Below are positions 1 to 8,624 of a stretch of 64,000 nucleotides of DNA, piece by piece (positions within the stretch are counted from its first letter, which is position 1; every line of letters begins with the position of its first letter). The notes below the pieces were generated by a model, which saw only the letters and a program-made list of their open reading frames with translations, was not told where the DNA came from and made no database searches. The position numbers were made by a program, and so were the translations under genes. Location: assembly GCA_964602655.1 (NCBI GenBank), contig CAZRSF010000022.1:11630-75629 (forward strand), written 5' to 3'. The DNA is from Moduliflexus sp964602655 (GTDB lineage Bacteria > Moduliflexota > Moduliflexia > Moduliflexales > Moduliflexaceae).

Positions 1-2
1 TT

Positions 3-2729
3 ATCCTGCTGATCCTGATGCTTGCTCCCATGCTGGTCGTCAGCGTTATGCTTGCGGGGAGCGTCTGGGAACTGGAGTCGGCAGAGGTTGCGATCAAGGT
101 GTTGACGAACGGGTTCGTCGTCTTATTTCTGGCATTTACCGTTTTAGCGTGTGTGGCTGCGGCCTCTTTTCTCTCGTTTCATCTCAGCGATCAATTGACG
201 TTTTTATCGAATATCGCGGACGCGGTCGCGCATGGCAAAAGTGCGCAGCATGTTCATGAACGCGAGCTCTCACACGAATTTCGCCCCTTATACGCCGCGT
301 TACAAGCCCACTCGCATTTTCACGACGACATCACCGCTCGCATGAAAGAGATGCTGAAAAACTTTTCAGGTCAGCCGCTCCCTCTTCGTTCCAATGATGA
401 TGAGCTTCTCAAAACGTTCAACACACTGATTCGTTATTCGAACAACATACAGGACGTCATGACAGCGGTCAGCGAGCACAATTTTACAACAATCGCCGCC
501 TTCGATGATTTCCGCTCGAATCCGACCTCTCCGCTCTATTCGATGATCTATGAATTAACGGATTTGACCGCCAGAGCCAGAGGTTATGCCGATCAGATTG
601 TCAAGGCTGGCGCGCAAGCGACCTCTATTACGAGCCAGGGCAGCCAGGATACGAAACTGATGACGAAGCATATTCAGGAGATCGCGCAAACAATTTCCCG
701 GATAGGCGCGACCTTTCGCAATACTGCCGACCGTATGCGCACGCATGCGCTTCAGGTGGATGATGCTTCTACGGCAACCGTCTCAACGTCGCGCGCGGTA
801 GAGCAGCTTGCTCAAGCCATCGAAGAAGTGAAGTCCATGTTCGACGAGCATCCGTTCGGGCTGCTTGACTCCGAGAAAACGATTCAATCGCTTGATCGCC
901 TCGATGAGGTCGTGCGGCTCTTCGGAAACGATTCGACAACCTGCATGAATCAGTTGCAGGACACATTGCAGGATACAGTGCAAGGAAAATTGACGACACA
1001 AGAGGCGATGGGCGGAATGAACGCGATCCAAAAAGCCGTTCAGGAGTTTTTCGCCATTGTCAAACGGTTAGGCGAACGTTCCGAAGAAGTGGGCGAAACC
1101 CTGGAAGTCATTCGCGACATTGCCGATCATACCACGCTGCTCTCGATTAACGCCGCGATTATTTCCGCTCATGCCGGCGAACATGGGCGCGATTTTGCCG
1201 TCATCGCCAATGAGATCGGAAAATTTGCCGAGCGCACACAGGATTCTGCCTCAGAGATCGAAGAGTTACTGCACACGATTTCTCATGAATTCGAGGATGC
1301 GATGTCTGCGATGAGCCGCTTATCCAAGTCAATAGACGAAGGCACAACGCGAACGCAGAAGGCGGGACAGGCGTTCGATGGCCTTCAAATCAGACTCTCG
1401 GCCATGAATGACGTGGTTAGCAGGATCACGAAGACCGCGCAGACGCATGAACAGGAAAACCTTCGAATTCGCGAGACGTTGGGCGAATTCGAATTTGTGC
1501 TGCATGACAGGCAAGATCGGGTTGCCAGCATGTTATGGCAACTGATGCAAACGGTTGTGCAGATGCGAACGATCAACGCAACGCACACGGAAAGCAGCCG
1601 CCATATCACTGACACGGCGCAGTATCTTTGCCGGGTGTCGCAAGACATCGAACAGGCGTCGTATCAACATGCAGAGGCCGCAGAGCAGCTTGTCGAATCA
1701 ATCGGATATGTCAAAAAATTAGCGCGCCGCACGAATATCGGAGCCGAAAAAGCCGCGCAGTTGTCGCAAGAATTATTCACCGTCGGCGAAAACTTAGTGT
1801 TTGCGATGGGAGAATTTACGGCGTCTTCCGTGACATCGGAACTTCGCGCGCCGTCGGAGGGACGCCCGGTCATCGGATTTGTCAAACGAGGGGCTGACCA
1901 GTTCTTCCTCAGTATCGGAGATGGTATTCGTCAGGAAGCCGGACAGCAAGGGTTCGACATTTTGGAAATAGATTCTCAGTATGAAACGACAACACAGGTA
2001 GAGCAAGTCAATTGGCTGCTGAAACTCCCCATGCTGCGCGGCGTGATTCTGTGTCCCACGGATCCGCATATCGGTCAGAAGCTTGTCCAGAAGGGCTTCT
2101 CGGCGGGCATTCCCTTTATCGCGGCAGACGAGACGATTGCGACCACGTTTTCCGTACGCTCCGGCAACCGCGAAGGAGGACGGCAGGCGGCGGAACTCCT
2201 GATGGCGCATCTGCCGCCGAACTCGACGGTTGGGGTGCTCGTAGATCGCGCAGTCGAGTCAATGGTGCGGCGCACGTTGGGATTTCGGCAAAAAGCGGAA
2301 CAATACCCTTTTGACGTCGTCGAGATATTCTGCGATCTCATTCAACTCGATAAACTCAAACAGGCGATTGTTTCAGGCATTCAGCAGAATCCTGAAATTC
2401 GAGGGATTTTTCTTTCGAGCGAACGCGTGACAACGGCCTATCTGAATGCGCTGCATGAAAACTTGCTGCCTTCGCAAACGCTGCTTGCGGTAGGATACGA
2501 CCACACGCCGCTGAGTGAGCAAGCTCTCCGAAATAACGAATTATTAGGCGCGATTTTTCAGCATCCGACAGAAATCGGGCGACAGGCATTCCGGCAATTG
2601 TACAAATTGATTGCGCAACACATTCGAATTGACGAACAAGAAGACCGTTCGATCTATATTCCCACGCGCCAGGTCACGCGAGAAAACCTCGACACAGCGT
2701 TGTTGCCGCAAGAATCACCCGTTTCGTAG
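3..2729 (+). CDS. Chemoreceptor-like signalling protein with C-terminal sugar-binding-protein domain (5' truncated)
   Basis: The reading frame is open to the window edge, so the true start lies outside. What is visible begins in a membrane segment (about residues 1-17), then a second one (about 32-58), then a long helical region. The chemoreceptor signalling hairpin lies near residue 375 (SINAAIISAHAGEHGRDFAV, close to the canonical LNAAIEAARAGE-GRGFAVVA pattern). From about residue 616 (RPVIGFVKRGADQFF) to the end it reads as a type I periplasmic binding protein of the ribose/LacI class (Peripla_BP_4). By topology this binding domain follows the cytoplasmic signalling domain, so it should be inside the cell, which is unusual. 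The role is probably sensing a sugar and signalling through CheA, but no che genes are in view. The MCP and PBP assignments are firm; the topology is inference. Confidence 0.85.
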   Translation: MLLILMLAPMLVVSVMLAGSVWELESAEVAIKVLTNGFVVLFLAFTVLACVAAASFLSFHLSDQLTFLSNIADAVAHGKSAQHVHERELSHEFRPLYAALQAHSHFHDDITARMKEMLKNFSGQPLPLRSNDDELLKTFNTLIRYSNNIQDVMTAVSEHNFTTIAAFDDFRSNPTSPLYSMIYELTDLTARARGYADQIVKAGAQATSITSQGSQDTKLMTKHIQEIAQTISRIGATFRNTADRMRTHALQVDDASTATVSTSRAVEQLAQAIEEVKSMFDEHPFGLLDSEKTIQSLDRLDEVVRLFGNDSTTCMNQLQDTLQDTVQGKLTTQEAMGGMNAIQKAVQEFFAIVKRLGERSEEVGETLEVIRDIADHTTLLSINAAIISAHAGEHGRDFAVIANEIGKFAERTQDSASEIEELLHTISHEFEDAMSAMSRLSKSIDEGTTRTQKAGQAFDGLQIRLSAMNDVVSRITKTAQTHEQENLRIRETLGEFEFVLHDRQDRVASMLWQLMQTVVQMRTINATHTESSRHITDTAQYLCRVSQDIEQASYQHAEAAEQLVESIGYVKKLARRTNIGAEKAAQLSQELFTVGENLVFAMGEFTASSVTSELRAPSEGRPVIGFVKRGADQFFLSIGDGIRQEAGQQGFDILEIDSQYETTTQVEQVNWLLKLPMLRGVILCPTDPHIGQKLVQKGFSAGIPFIAADETIATTFSVRSGNREGGRQAAELLMAHLPPNSTVGVLVDRAVESMVRRTLGFRQKAEQYPFDVVEIFCDLIQLDKLKQAIVSGIQQNPEIRGIFLSSERVTTAYLNALHENLLPSQTLLAVGYDHTPLSEQALRNNELLGAIFQHPTEIGRQAFRQLYKLIAQHIRIDEQEDRSIYIPTRQVTRENLDTALLPQESPVS

Positions 2730-2762
2730 CCACATCAGGCATATTTCAGTTGACGTATCAAG

Positions 2763-2813
2763 AGGAGTGTCAACGCCGAGCGTTAACGGCCAACGCTTCG
2801 CGTTGACACTCCT
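2763..2813. repeat. Palindromic repeat, family A (GTGTCAACGC)
   Basis: AGGAGTGTCAACGC (2763-2776) pairs with GCGTTGACACTCCT (2800-2813) around a 23-nt loop that itself contains related AACGC/GCGTT units. A second copy lies at 23207-23237. It sits just before the GH2 gene and could fold in RNA, but with no T-run it is not a typical terminator. Confidence 0.85.
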
Positions 2814-2841
2814 GAAACGAAGATAAAAGGAAATGCACACT

Positions 2842-5094
2842 ATGCCCAGAAAATCTCTGCCCATGCTTCACGATTGGAAATATGTGCCATCATTCGAGGA
2901 GGCGTATATTGCCGCGAACTACAACGATTCCGCCTGGAAAACCGTCACGATTCCTCACACGAATATCGAAACGCCCTATAACTGTTTCGATGAAAAGATG
3001 TTTCAGTTCGTGTCATGCTATCGCGCGACGATTTCTCCAGACCCGCAGGATGCGAATAAACGAATTTTTCTCGATTTCGAAGGCATTATGACAGCGGCTG
3101 ATGTCTATCTGAACGGCGAACTGGTCGGAAGCCATCAAGGCGGATATACGCCGTTTCGCGTCGAATTGACCCATCGCCTCACGTTCGGCCAGCCGAATGC
3201 CGTGGCGGTCAAAGTAGATTCCCGCGAACGTGCAGACATTCCGCCATTCGGCGACTCGATTGATTATCTCACCTTCGGCGGCATCTATCGCGAAGTCGCC
3301 CTGACTATCGTTGATCCTGTCTATATTGAAAATGTGTTTGTTCGCCCCGCTGATATTTCGAACGAGGAAAAGCGAGTTGATTACTCACTCTTTGTCCGCA
3401 ATACGACCGCCGCCGCGCAGAATCTCCGCGCCGTCGTCGCGCTTCGGCACGAAGGCCGGACGCTTGCGCAGGCGGAAGAACGTTTCGCCATCGAAGGCAG
3501 CGTAGCGCAGCGTGTTGACTTCAGCCTGTCCGAACTGCGAAACATAAAATTATGGGAGCTTGACGCTCCTGTGCTCTACACGTTCGACGTTACGCTTCTC
3601 AGCGAAGACGGCGCGTCGGAAGATTCATATTCCACGCGCTTCGGCTTCCGCGCCGCGACCTTCACGCCGCAAGGCTTCTTGTTGAACGGCAAACCGCTGA
3701 AACTGCGCGGATTGAACCGCCATCAAACGTTTCCGTATGTCGGCCAGGCCATGCCGGCTCGCGCTCAGCGCAAAGACGCGGACATTCTGAAAAACGAGCT
3801 TCATCTGAATTTGGTCCGCACGTCGCACTATCCGCAATCGCGCCATTTTCTGGATCGTTGCGACGAAATCGGTCTGCTGGTGTTGGAAGAAATTCCGGGC
3901 TGGCAGCATATAGGGGATCGCGCCTGGCAACAGGTGGCATGTGAAAATGTCCGCGAAATGATCGCGCGCGACTGGAATCATCCGTCAATCGTCTTATGGG
4001 GCGTGCGCATCAACGAATCGCCGGACAACCATGATTTTTACGCAGAGACCAACCGCATCGCGCATGAACTCGACCCGACACGACAAACCGGCGGCATCCG
4101 CTGCATCCCGGACAGCGAACTGCTGGAAGATGTCTATACCATGAACGATTTCGCGCATAGCGGCGGCGACATCGTCTTGCGTGACCAGCAGACCGTGACC
4201 GGGTTGAATCATCTTGTTCCATACATGGTCACCGAATTCAACGGGCACATGTACCCGACCAAACGTTTCGACCAGGAAGAACGCTTAGTGGAGCACGCGC
4301 TGCGCCATGCCAGAGTGCAGAGCCGCGCCGGAGCAGACCCCGCGATTTGCGGAGGCGTCGGCTGGTGCGCGTTCGATTACAACACGCATTACAATTTCGG
4401 CTCAGGCGACCGGATTTGCTATCATGGCGTCATGGATATGTTCCGTTTGCCCAAAATGGCCGCGCATTTTTATCGCAGCCAGGGCAACCCGGCGCAAGAT
4501 GTCGTCTTAGAACCGGCCACGCTCTGGACACGCGGAGAGCGGAGCATCGGCGGCGTGATTCCGTTGGTCGTTTTTACGAATTGCGACATGATTGAGTTTT
4601 TCTACGGCGATAAACTCGTCGGAACGTATTTTCCGGCGAAAGACCGGTTTCCAGGGCTTGAACATCCGCCGATTGCGATTGAGATTCCTCTCGATGAATT
4701 GGGCGTCTGGGGGCTGACTTGGGAACATGGCCGGTTCGTGGGACATCTGAACGGGAAGGCCGCGATTGAACGCCTGTTCGCGAACGATCCCGTGCCGACG
4801 CGGATCGTCGCTGTCGCAGATGACGAGGCGCTGCAAGCCGATGGGATTGATGTCACCAGAGTCGTCTATACCGCCGTTGATCAAGTCGGCAATCTCACGC
4901 CGTTTTTGCATGAGTTCCTCAAGTTGACGCTGACCGGGCCGGGCGAGATTATCGGGCCGCATGAGATTCCCGTCATCGGCGGCGCAGTCGCGGTCTGGGT
5001 CAAAGCCGGCACACAGGCCGGAACGATTACGCTATCTGCTGCCGGAACGCGGTTTACTGCCAATGACGTGCGGATTGAGGGAAGAAAATATTGA
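2842..5094 (+). CDS. Glycoside hydrolase family 2 (beta-glucuronidase/beta-galactosidase type)
   Basis: The protein is about 750 aa with the GH2 order: an N-terminal jelly-roll sugar-binding domain (about 1-165), an Ig-like domain (about 175-270), then the TIM barrel beginning near LRGLNRHQTFPYVG. The predicted acid/base is Glu392 in WGVRINES and the nucleophile is Glu465 in VTEFNG. The C-terminal part resembles the DUF4982-type accessory domain. There is no signal peptide, so it is probably intracellular. An ATG at 2833 is also in frame, but AAGGA at 2827-2831 is correctly spaced only for the ATG at 2842. The next gene is uxaC, which takes glucuronate or galacturonate, so beta-glucuronidase activity is the favoured inference. 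Substrate cannot be fixed from sequence. Confidence 0.88.
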   Translation: MPRKSLPMLHDWKYVPSFEEAYIAANYNDSAWKTVTIPHTNIETPYNCFDEKMFQFVSCYRATISPDPQDANKRIFLDFEGIMTAADVYLNGELVGSHQGGYTPFRVELTHRLTFGQPNAVAVKVDSRERADIPPFGDSIDYLTFGGIYREVALTIVDPVYIENVFVRPADISNEEKRVDYSLFVRNTTAAAQNLRAVVALRHEGRTLAQAEERFAIEGSVAQRVDFSLSELRNIKLWELDAPVLYTFDVTLLSEDGASEDSYSTRFGFRAATFTPQGFLLNGKPLKLRGLNRHQTFPYVGQAMPARAQRKDADILKNELHLNLVRTSHYPQSRHFLDRCDEIGLLVLEEIPGWQHIGDRAWQQVACENVREMIARDWNHPSIVLWGVRINESPDNHDFYAETNRIAHELDPTRQTGGIRCIPDSELLEDVYTMNDFAHSGGDIVLRDQQTVTGLNHLVPYMVTEFNGHMYPTKRFDQEERLVEHALRHARVQSRAGADPAICGGVGWCAFDYNTHYNFGSGDRICYHGVMDMFRLPKMAAHFYRSQGNPAQDVVLEPATLWTRGERSIGGVIPLVVFTNCDMIEFFYGDKLVGTYFPAKDRFPGLEHPPIAIEIPLDELGVWGLTWEHGRFVGHLNGKAAIERLFANDPVPTRIVAVADDEALQADGIDVTRVVYTAVDQVGNLTPFLHEFLKLTLTGPGEIIGPHEIPVIGGAVAVWVKAGTQAGTITLSAAGTRFTANDVRIEGRKY

Positions 5095-5105
5095 TACAAA
5101 AGAAT

Positions 5106-5138
5106 AGCCCTGTCAGGGTTTAAAACCCTGGCAGGGCT
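5106..5138. repeat. Palindromic repeat, family B (CCCTGTCAGGG)
   Basis: AGCCCTGTCAGGGTTT is followed directly by its near-perfect complement AAAACCCTGGCAGGGCT. Other family B copies are at 6629, 21429, 39892 and 58661. It lies between the GH2 gene and uxaC. Confidence 0.9.
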
Positions 5139-5207
5139 GAAACTGACCAATTATTCATTTTATGCTCGCATCAATAATGTTGTCAGAATTCGAACAAGGA
5201 GGACACA

Positions 5208-6623
5208 ATGAAGTTTCTCACCAAACATTTTTTGCTGCAAACCGAAACTGCCCGTATTCTGTATCATGAATACGCCAAAGACATGCCGATTTTCGATTAT
5301 CATTGTCACCTTTCCCCGGCAGACATTGCCAATAACACGCAATTTCGCAATCTGACGCATATCTGGCTGGCCGGAGATCACTACAAATGGCGCGCGATGC
5401 GTACCTACGGCGTGGATGAACGCTACATTACCGGCGACGCCAGCGATTGGGAAAAATTCGAAGCGTGGGCGGCCACCGTGCCTGCCACGATCCGCAACCC
5501 GCTGTATCATTGGACGCATTTGGAACTCAGACGTCCCTTCGGGCTGAAACAGGCGTTGCTTTCGCCATCCACCGCGCGCATGATTTACGAGTCCTGCAAT
5601 GAACTGCTCGCCACCGAAGCGTTTCGAGCGCGGGGCATCATGCAGCAGATGAATGTGAAAGTGGTTTGCACCACAGACGACCCGGCGGACACGCTCGAAT
5701 ATCATCAGCAGATTCGGCAGGATGCGAGTTTTTCAGTAAACGTCCTCCCGACGTTCAGGCCGGATAAGGCGATGGCGGTCGAATCGCCGGAACTGTTCAA
5801 CGCCTATCTCAGTAAATTGGAAGCCGCCGCAGGCATGAGCATCGGAACGTATGCCGCGTTACTGGAAGCGATTCTGAAACGCCACGATTTCTTTCATGAG
5901 ATGGGCTGCCGCCTGTCGGATCATGGATTGGAAACCGCCTATGCCGAAGATTATACGGAACAGGCGATTATCAAGATTTTCAATAAAATCCGAGGAGGCG
6001 CAGCGTTGACGCCGCTTGAAATCCTGAAATTCAAGTCCGCGATGATGGTCGAATTCGGGCGCATGGATCACGCCAAAGACTGGACGCAGCAGCTTCATCT
6101 CGGCGCACTGCGCAACAATAACAGCCGCATGTTCAAACAGTTAGGGCCGGATACCGGCTTTGATTCGATTCTTGATGTGGAAACGGCGCGGCCATTATCG
6201 AAATTTTTGAATCGGTTGGATGAAACCGATCAATTACCCAAAACAATTTTGTACAACCTGAATCCCGCGCATAATGAAGCGCTGGCGACCATGATCGGCA
6301 ATTTTCAGGATGGCCGCACGCCGGGGAAAATGCAATTCGGCTCTGGCTGGTGGTTTTTAGATCAAAAAGACGGCATGAAAAAACAGATGAACGCGTTATC
6401 GAATATGGGGCTGCTCAGCCAGTTTGTCGGCATGTTGACCGATTCCCGCAGCTTTCTGTCCTATCCGCGCCACGAGTATTTCCGCCGCATTTTATGCAAT
6501 TTGATCGGCACTGACGTGGAAAATGGCGAAATTCCTGATGATATCGCTCTGTTAGGGAAAATGACGCAGGATATCAGCTACAACAACGCCGTCAGATATT
6601 TCGGCATTGACATGCCGAAATAA
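5208..6623 (+). CDS. uxaC: Uronate isomerase (glucuronate/galacturonate isomerase)
   Basis: The protein is 471 aa, the usual length for UxaC, and is clear along its whole length. It starts MKFLTKHFLLQTETARILYH, with the amidohydrolase metal motif DYHCHL at residues 30-35. It also has the conserved WWFLDQKDGM region and a C-terminal SYPRHEYFRRIL region. It converts D-glucuronate to D-fructuronate (and D-galacturonate to D-tagaturonate) in hexuronate catabolism in the cytoplasm. The start is supported by AAGGAGG about 6 nt upstream. It lies about 110 bp after the GH2 gene with a family B repeat between them. The two probably act in sequence: release of a uronic acid, then isomerisation. The later pathway genes (uxuA/uxaB etc.) are not in the window. 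Confidence 0.95.
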   Translation: MKFLTKHFLLQTETARILYHEYAKDMPIFDYHCHLSPADIANNTQFRNLTHIWLAGDHYKWRAMRTYGVDERYITGDASDWEKFEAWAATVPATIRNPLYHWTHLELRRPFGLKQALLSPSTARMIYESCNELLATEAFRARGIMQQMNVKVVCTTDDPADTLEYHQQIRQDASFSVNVLPTFRPDKAMAVESPELFNAYLSKLEAAAGMSIGTYAALLEAILKRHDFFHEMGCRLSDHGLETAYAEDYTEQAIIKIFNKIRGGAALTPLEILKFKSAMMVEFGRMDHAKDWTQQLHLGALRNNNSRMFKQLGPDTGFDSILDVETARPLSKFLNRLDETDQLPKTILYNLNPAHNEALATMIGNFQDGRTPGKMQFGSGWWFLDQKDGMKKQMNALSNMGLLSQFVGMLTDSRSFLSYPRHEYFRRILCNLIGTDVENGEIPDDIALLGKMTQDISYNNAVRYFGIDMPK

Positions 6624-6628
6624 GTAAG

Positions 6629-6661
6629 AACCCTGTCAGGGTTTCGAATCCTGGCAGGATT
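6629..6661. repeat. Palindromic repeat, family B
   Basis: AACCCTGTCAGGGTTT pairs with the following GAATCCTGGCAGGATT with a few mismatches. It begins 5 bp after the uxaC stop codon and may also end its transcript. Confidence 0.85.
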
Positions 6662-6787
6662 TTCTCTCACCGATGTAAATTCCGAACGTAAAATTTCTCC
6701 TTGACAAAATCGTTGGCGTCACGCACATAATTGCCTTGATAAAAGAAAAGATGATCGCACCCAGTCTGTTGATTCAGGAGAATCTTT

Positions 6788-7003
6788 ATGGCAACAAAAG
6801 CGCAACCAAGACAATCGAAACTCACGACTGACGAAAAGGTGAATATGCTTTTTCGGTATATGTTCAATCTGCAAAGCGCAGATGATGAAGAACGCTTTTG
6901 GAATGAACTCTCCGCCGTTGAGGTGAAGGAACTCAATAACATTCGAAAAGAAGAGACGATTTCCTTCGAACAATTAAAAGCCATGAGCGCCAATCATGCG
7001 TGA
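6788..7003 (+). CDS. Putative antitoxin of a RelE/ParE-type pair
   Basis: This is a 71-aa protein that I do not recognise by sequence. It is charged and helical, with no obvious ribbon-helix-helix or HTH signature. It has a good AGGAG ribosome site 7 nt before the ATG and overlaps the downstream toxin-like gene by 8 bp, the classic antitoxin-first arrangement. The antitoxin call rests on this position and size only. Confidence 0.6.
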   Translation: MATKAQPRQSKLTTDEKVNMLFRYMFNLQSADDEERFWNELSAVEVKELNNIRKEETISFEQLKAMSANHA

Positions 7004-7256
7004 CATCATCGTCAGTAAAACATTCGAGCGGCAATTCGAACGATTACCGAACGAGGCGCAGCAAGCCATTATCGAGCGGCTTGAAAAGTTACAAGCAAAC
7101 GATGAAAATCTTGATCTGAAAAAACTTCGCCCAACGCATGAAGGGCTTTGGCGGTTAAGATGCGGAAAATATCGTATCATTTTCGAGTATCTGGAGTCAG
7201 AAATCATTCATCTGCTCAATGTGGACAGCAGAGATAAAATTTACCGGCGCTTTTGA
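6996..7256 (+). CDS. RelE/ParE family toxin
   Basis: This 86-aa protein has the RelE/ParE fold pattern. It opens with a strand and helix (IIVSKTFERQFERLPNEAQQ), continues with LKKLRPTHEGLWRLRCGKYRIIFEY, and closes with a strand and a basic end (HLLNVDSRDKIYRRF). Family members cut mRNA on the ribosome (RelE/HigB) or poison gyrase (ParE); sequence alone does not say which. The GLWRLRCGKYRIIF segment with its conserved arginines favours a RelE-like ribonuclease. It is co-transcribed with and overlaps its partner by 8 bp. Confidence 0.85.
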   Translation: MRDIIVSKTFERQFERLPNEAQQAIIERLEKLQANDENLDLKKLRPTHEGLWRLRCGKYRIIFEYLESEIIHLLNVDSRDKIYRRF

Positions 7257-7317
7257 TCTCGAAATTTCTCGTTGACAACAATCCCCGACACCGCGTATAA
7301 CACTGCAATGAAGGCCC

Positions 7318-7932
7318 TCACGCCATTGCGTTTTCGATGGTGGCGAGGCTTTGCGTATCTTTCTGATAATCTTCCGGCAGCGTATAATGCGTCGGCGACA
7401 CGGCATAGACGACATTGCCGAAGAGTTGATGCGTGTCGAGGTTGACGCTTTGCAGCACTTCCACCGAGGTTTGATAAAAAGCGTTCGTCAGGCTGATTTT
7501 GACGATATTCGGCGGAATTTCGACCGGCAGTACACGCAAGGCGGAACGCAGACGATACCAGATTCTTTCCAATTGATGTCCGCCGCTCGACATGCTGACA
7601 TCCATCAGTTTCCGATGCACCTTCTGTTTTTGTTCGTCCGTATGGTAGGGAAACGCCCAGCCGATGCAATTCAAGGTCGCTTTGGACGTGGGAAACGGGC
7701 CGCGCGCTAACAAAATTTCATTGTCGTAGCAATAATTCCAGAGGCTTTGACGAATATCATTCGACAGGACGCATAAAAAACCGTCATCCATCGCCCGCTT
7801 CAAAAGTTTCCCATTCATTTCCACCCGCACCTGCGTATGGGCGTCCAGAGCTTTCATCATCTCTACCAGGGCTTTCAGATACATCCCCACCGCTTTATTA
7901 TACATCGCCTGATTACTGCTGATGTCTGCCAT
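7318..7932 (-). CDS. Conserved hypothetical protein, paralogue of the adjacent gene (204 aa)
   Basis: I do not recognise a family. The protein has a helical N-terminus (MYNKAVGMYLKALVEMMKAL), a central GWAFPYHTDEQK patch and a later EIPPNIVKISL strand. The neighbouring 198-aa protein shows the same marks in the same order (MYDKAIDFYIRALLDIIITL, AWIFPFSQPKEM, DIPTNIVKLRV), so the two are diverged tandem duplicates. It starts at ATG 7932 with AAAGGA 7 nt upstream. The genes are 17 bp apart and lie on the same strand after dnaJ, so they may be read through from the heat-shock promoter. There are no membrane segments or signal peptide. Confidence 0.7.
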   Translation of the reverse strand: MADISSNQAMYNKAVGMYLKALVEMMKALDAHTQVRVEMNGKLLKRAMDDGFLCVLSNDIRQSLWNYCYDNEILLARGPFPTSKATLNCIGWAFPYHTDEQKQKVHRKLMDVSMSSGGHQLERIWYRLRSALRVLPVEIPPNIVKISLTNAFYQTSVEVLQSVNLDTHQLFGNVVYAVSPTHYTLPEDYQKDTQSLATIENAMA

Positions 7933-7949
7933 AATTCATTCCTTTCGCG

Positions 7950-8546
7950 TTATCGTGGAAGTTGCGCGCACGGTTCCAGCTTTTCGCCGATCACAATGGC
8001 CACTTTCAGGTGTTTACGGATATAACTCGATGTCGTTGCGCGATCCAAGAGCGCTTTCGCGACATAACGCAAGCTCGGCGGATATTGGTACAAGAGCCGC
8101 ATCGCCTGCTGACACTCCTCTCCGACCACTCGAAGTTTGACGATATTCGTCGGAATATCCAACGGCGTTTCTTGCATACGCAGTCGGCATGACAGCCAGA
8201 ACTGCCGCGCGAACGCCCAGGATTTCGCCGCGAGTTCCGCCCGCGTAATAATTTCATACGAATCTTCCATTTCCTTTGGCTGCGAAAACGGAAATATCCA
8301 AGCAATCGTATTCCAGTTGCGTTTCACGCCGGGAATCACGCCTTGCCAGAGCAAAAATTCACCGGTTGGGCACTCCGCCAGCACTCGCGCTTTTTCCTGC
8401 TCCGTGATCGGCTGTAAGAAGCCGTCGCTGACCGCTCGAAACAAAAATGACGGCGCAAACGCTGTCCGCGCTTCGCGGTGATGCTCCAATGTGATGATAA
8501 TATCCAGCAGCGCCCGGATGTAAAAATCTATGGCTTTGTCATACAT
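7950..8546 (-). CDS. Conserved hypothetical protein, paralogue of the adjacent gene (198 aa)
   Basis: Its function is unknown. It shares an N-terminal helix, a WxFP patch and an xIPxNIVKxxx strand with the 204-aa neighbour. A stop codon lies just before CCC-ATG at the start, so the N-terminus is shorter than that of its paralogue by about 9 residues. No good ribosome site is visible, so it may depend on translation from upstream in a shared transcript with dnaJ (gap 78 bp). It is predicted soluble and cytoplasmic. Confidence 0.68.
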   Translation of the reverse strand: MYDKAIDFYIRALLDIIITLEHHREARTAFAPSFLFRAVSDGFLQPITEQEKARVLAECPTGEFLLWQGVIPGVKRNWNTIAWIFPFSQPKEMEDSYEIITRAELAAKSWAFARQFWLSCRLRMQETPLDIPTNIVKLRVVGEECQQAMRLLYQYPPSLRYVAKALLDRATTSSYIRKHLKVAIVIGEKLEPCAQLPR

Positions 8547-8624
8547 GGGTTATATCGGGAATGCAAGAAAAATCGTTACGACGCAAAACGTCGGTATCTC
8601 TCAGGGTTCGGACGACCCAACGAT

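Noticed and set aside
5106..5138. Rho-independent terminator after the GH2 gene
   Set aside because: There is no T-run, and the same palindrome occurs at many other gap sites, including before genes, so it is listed as a repeat.
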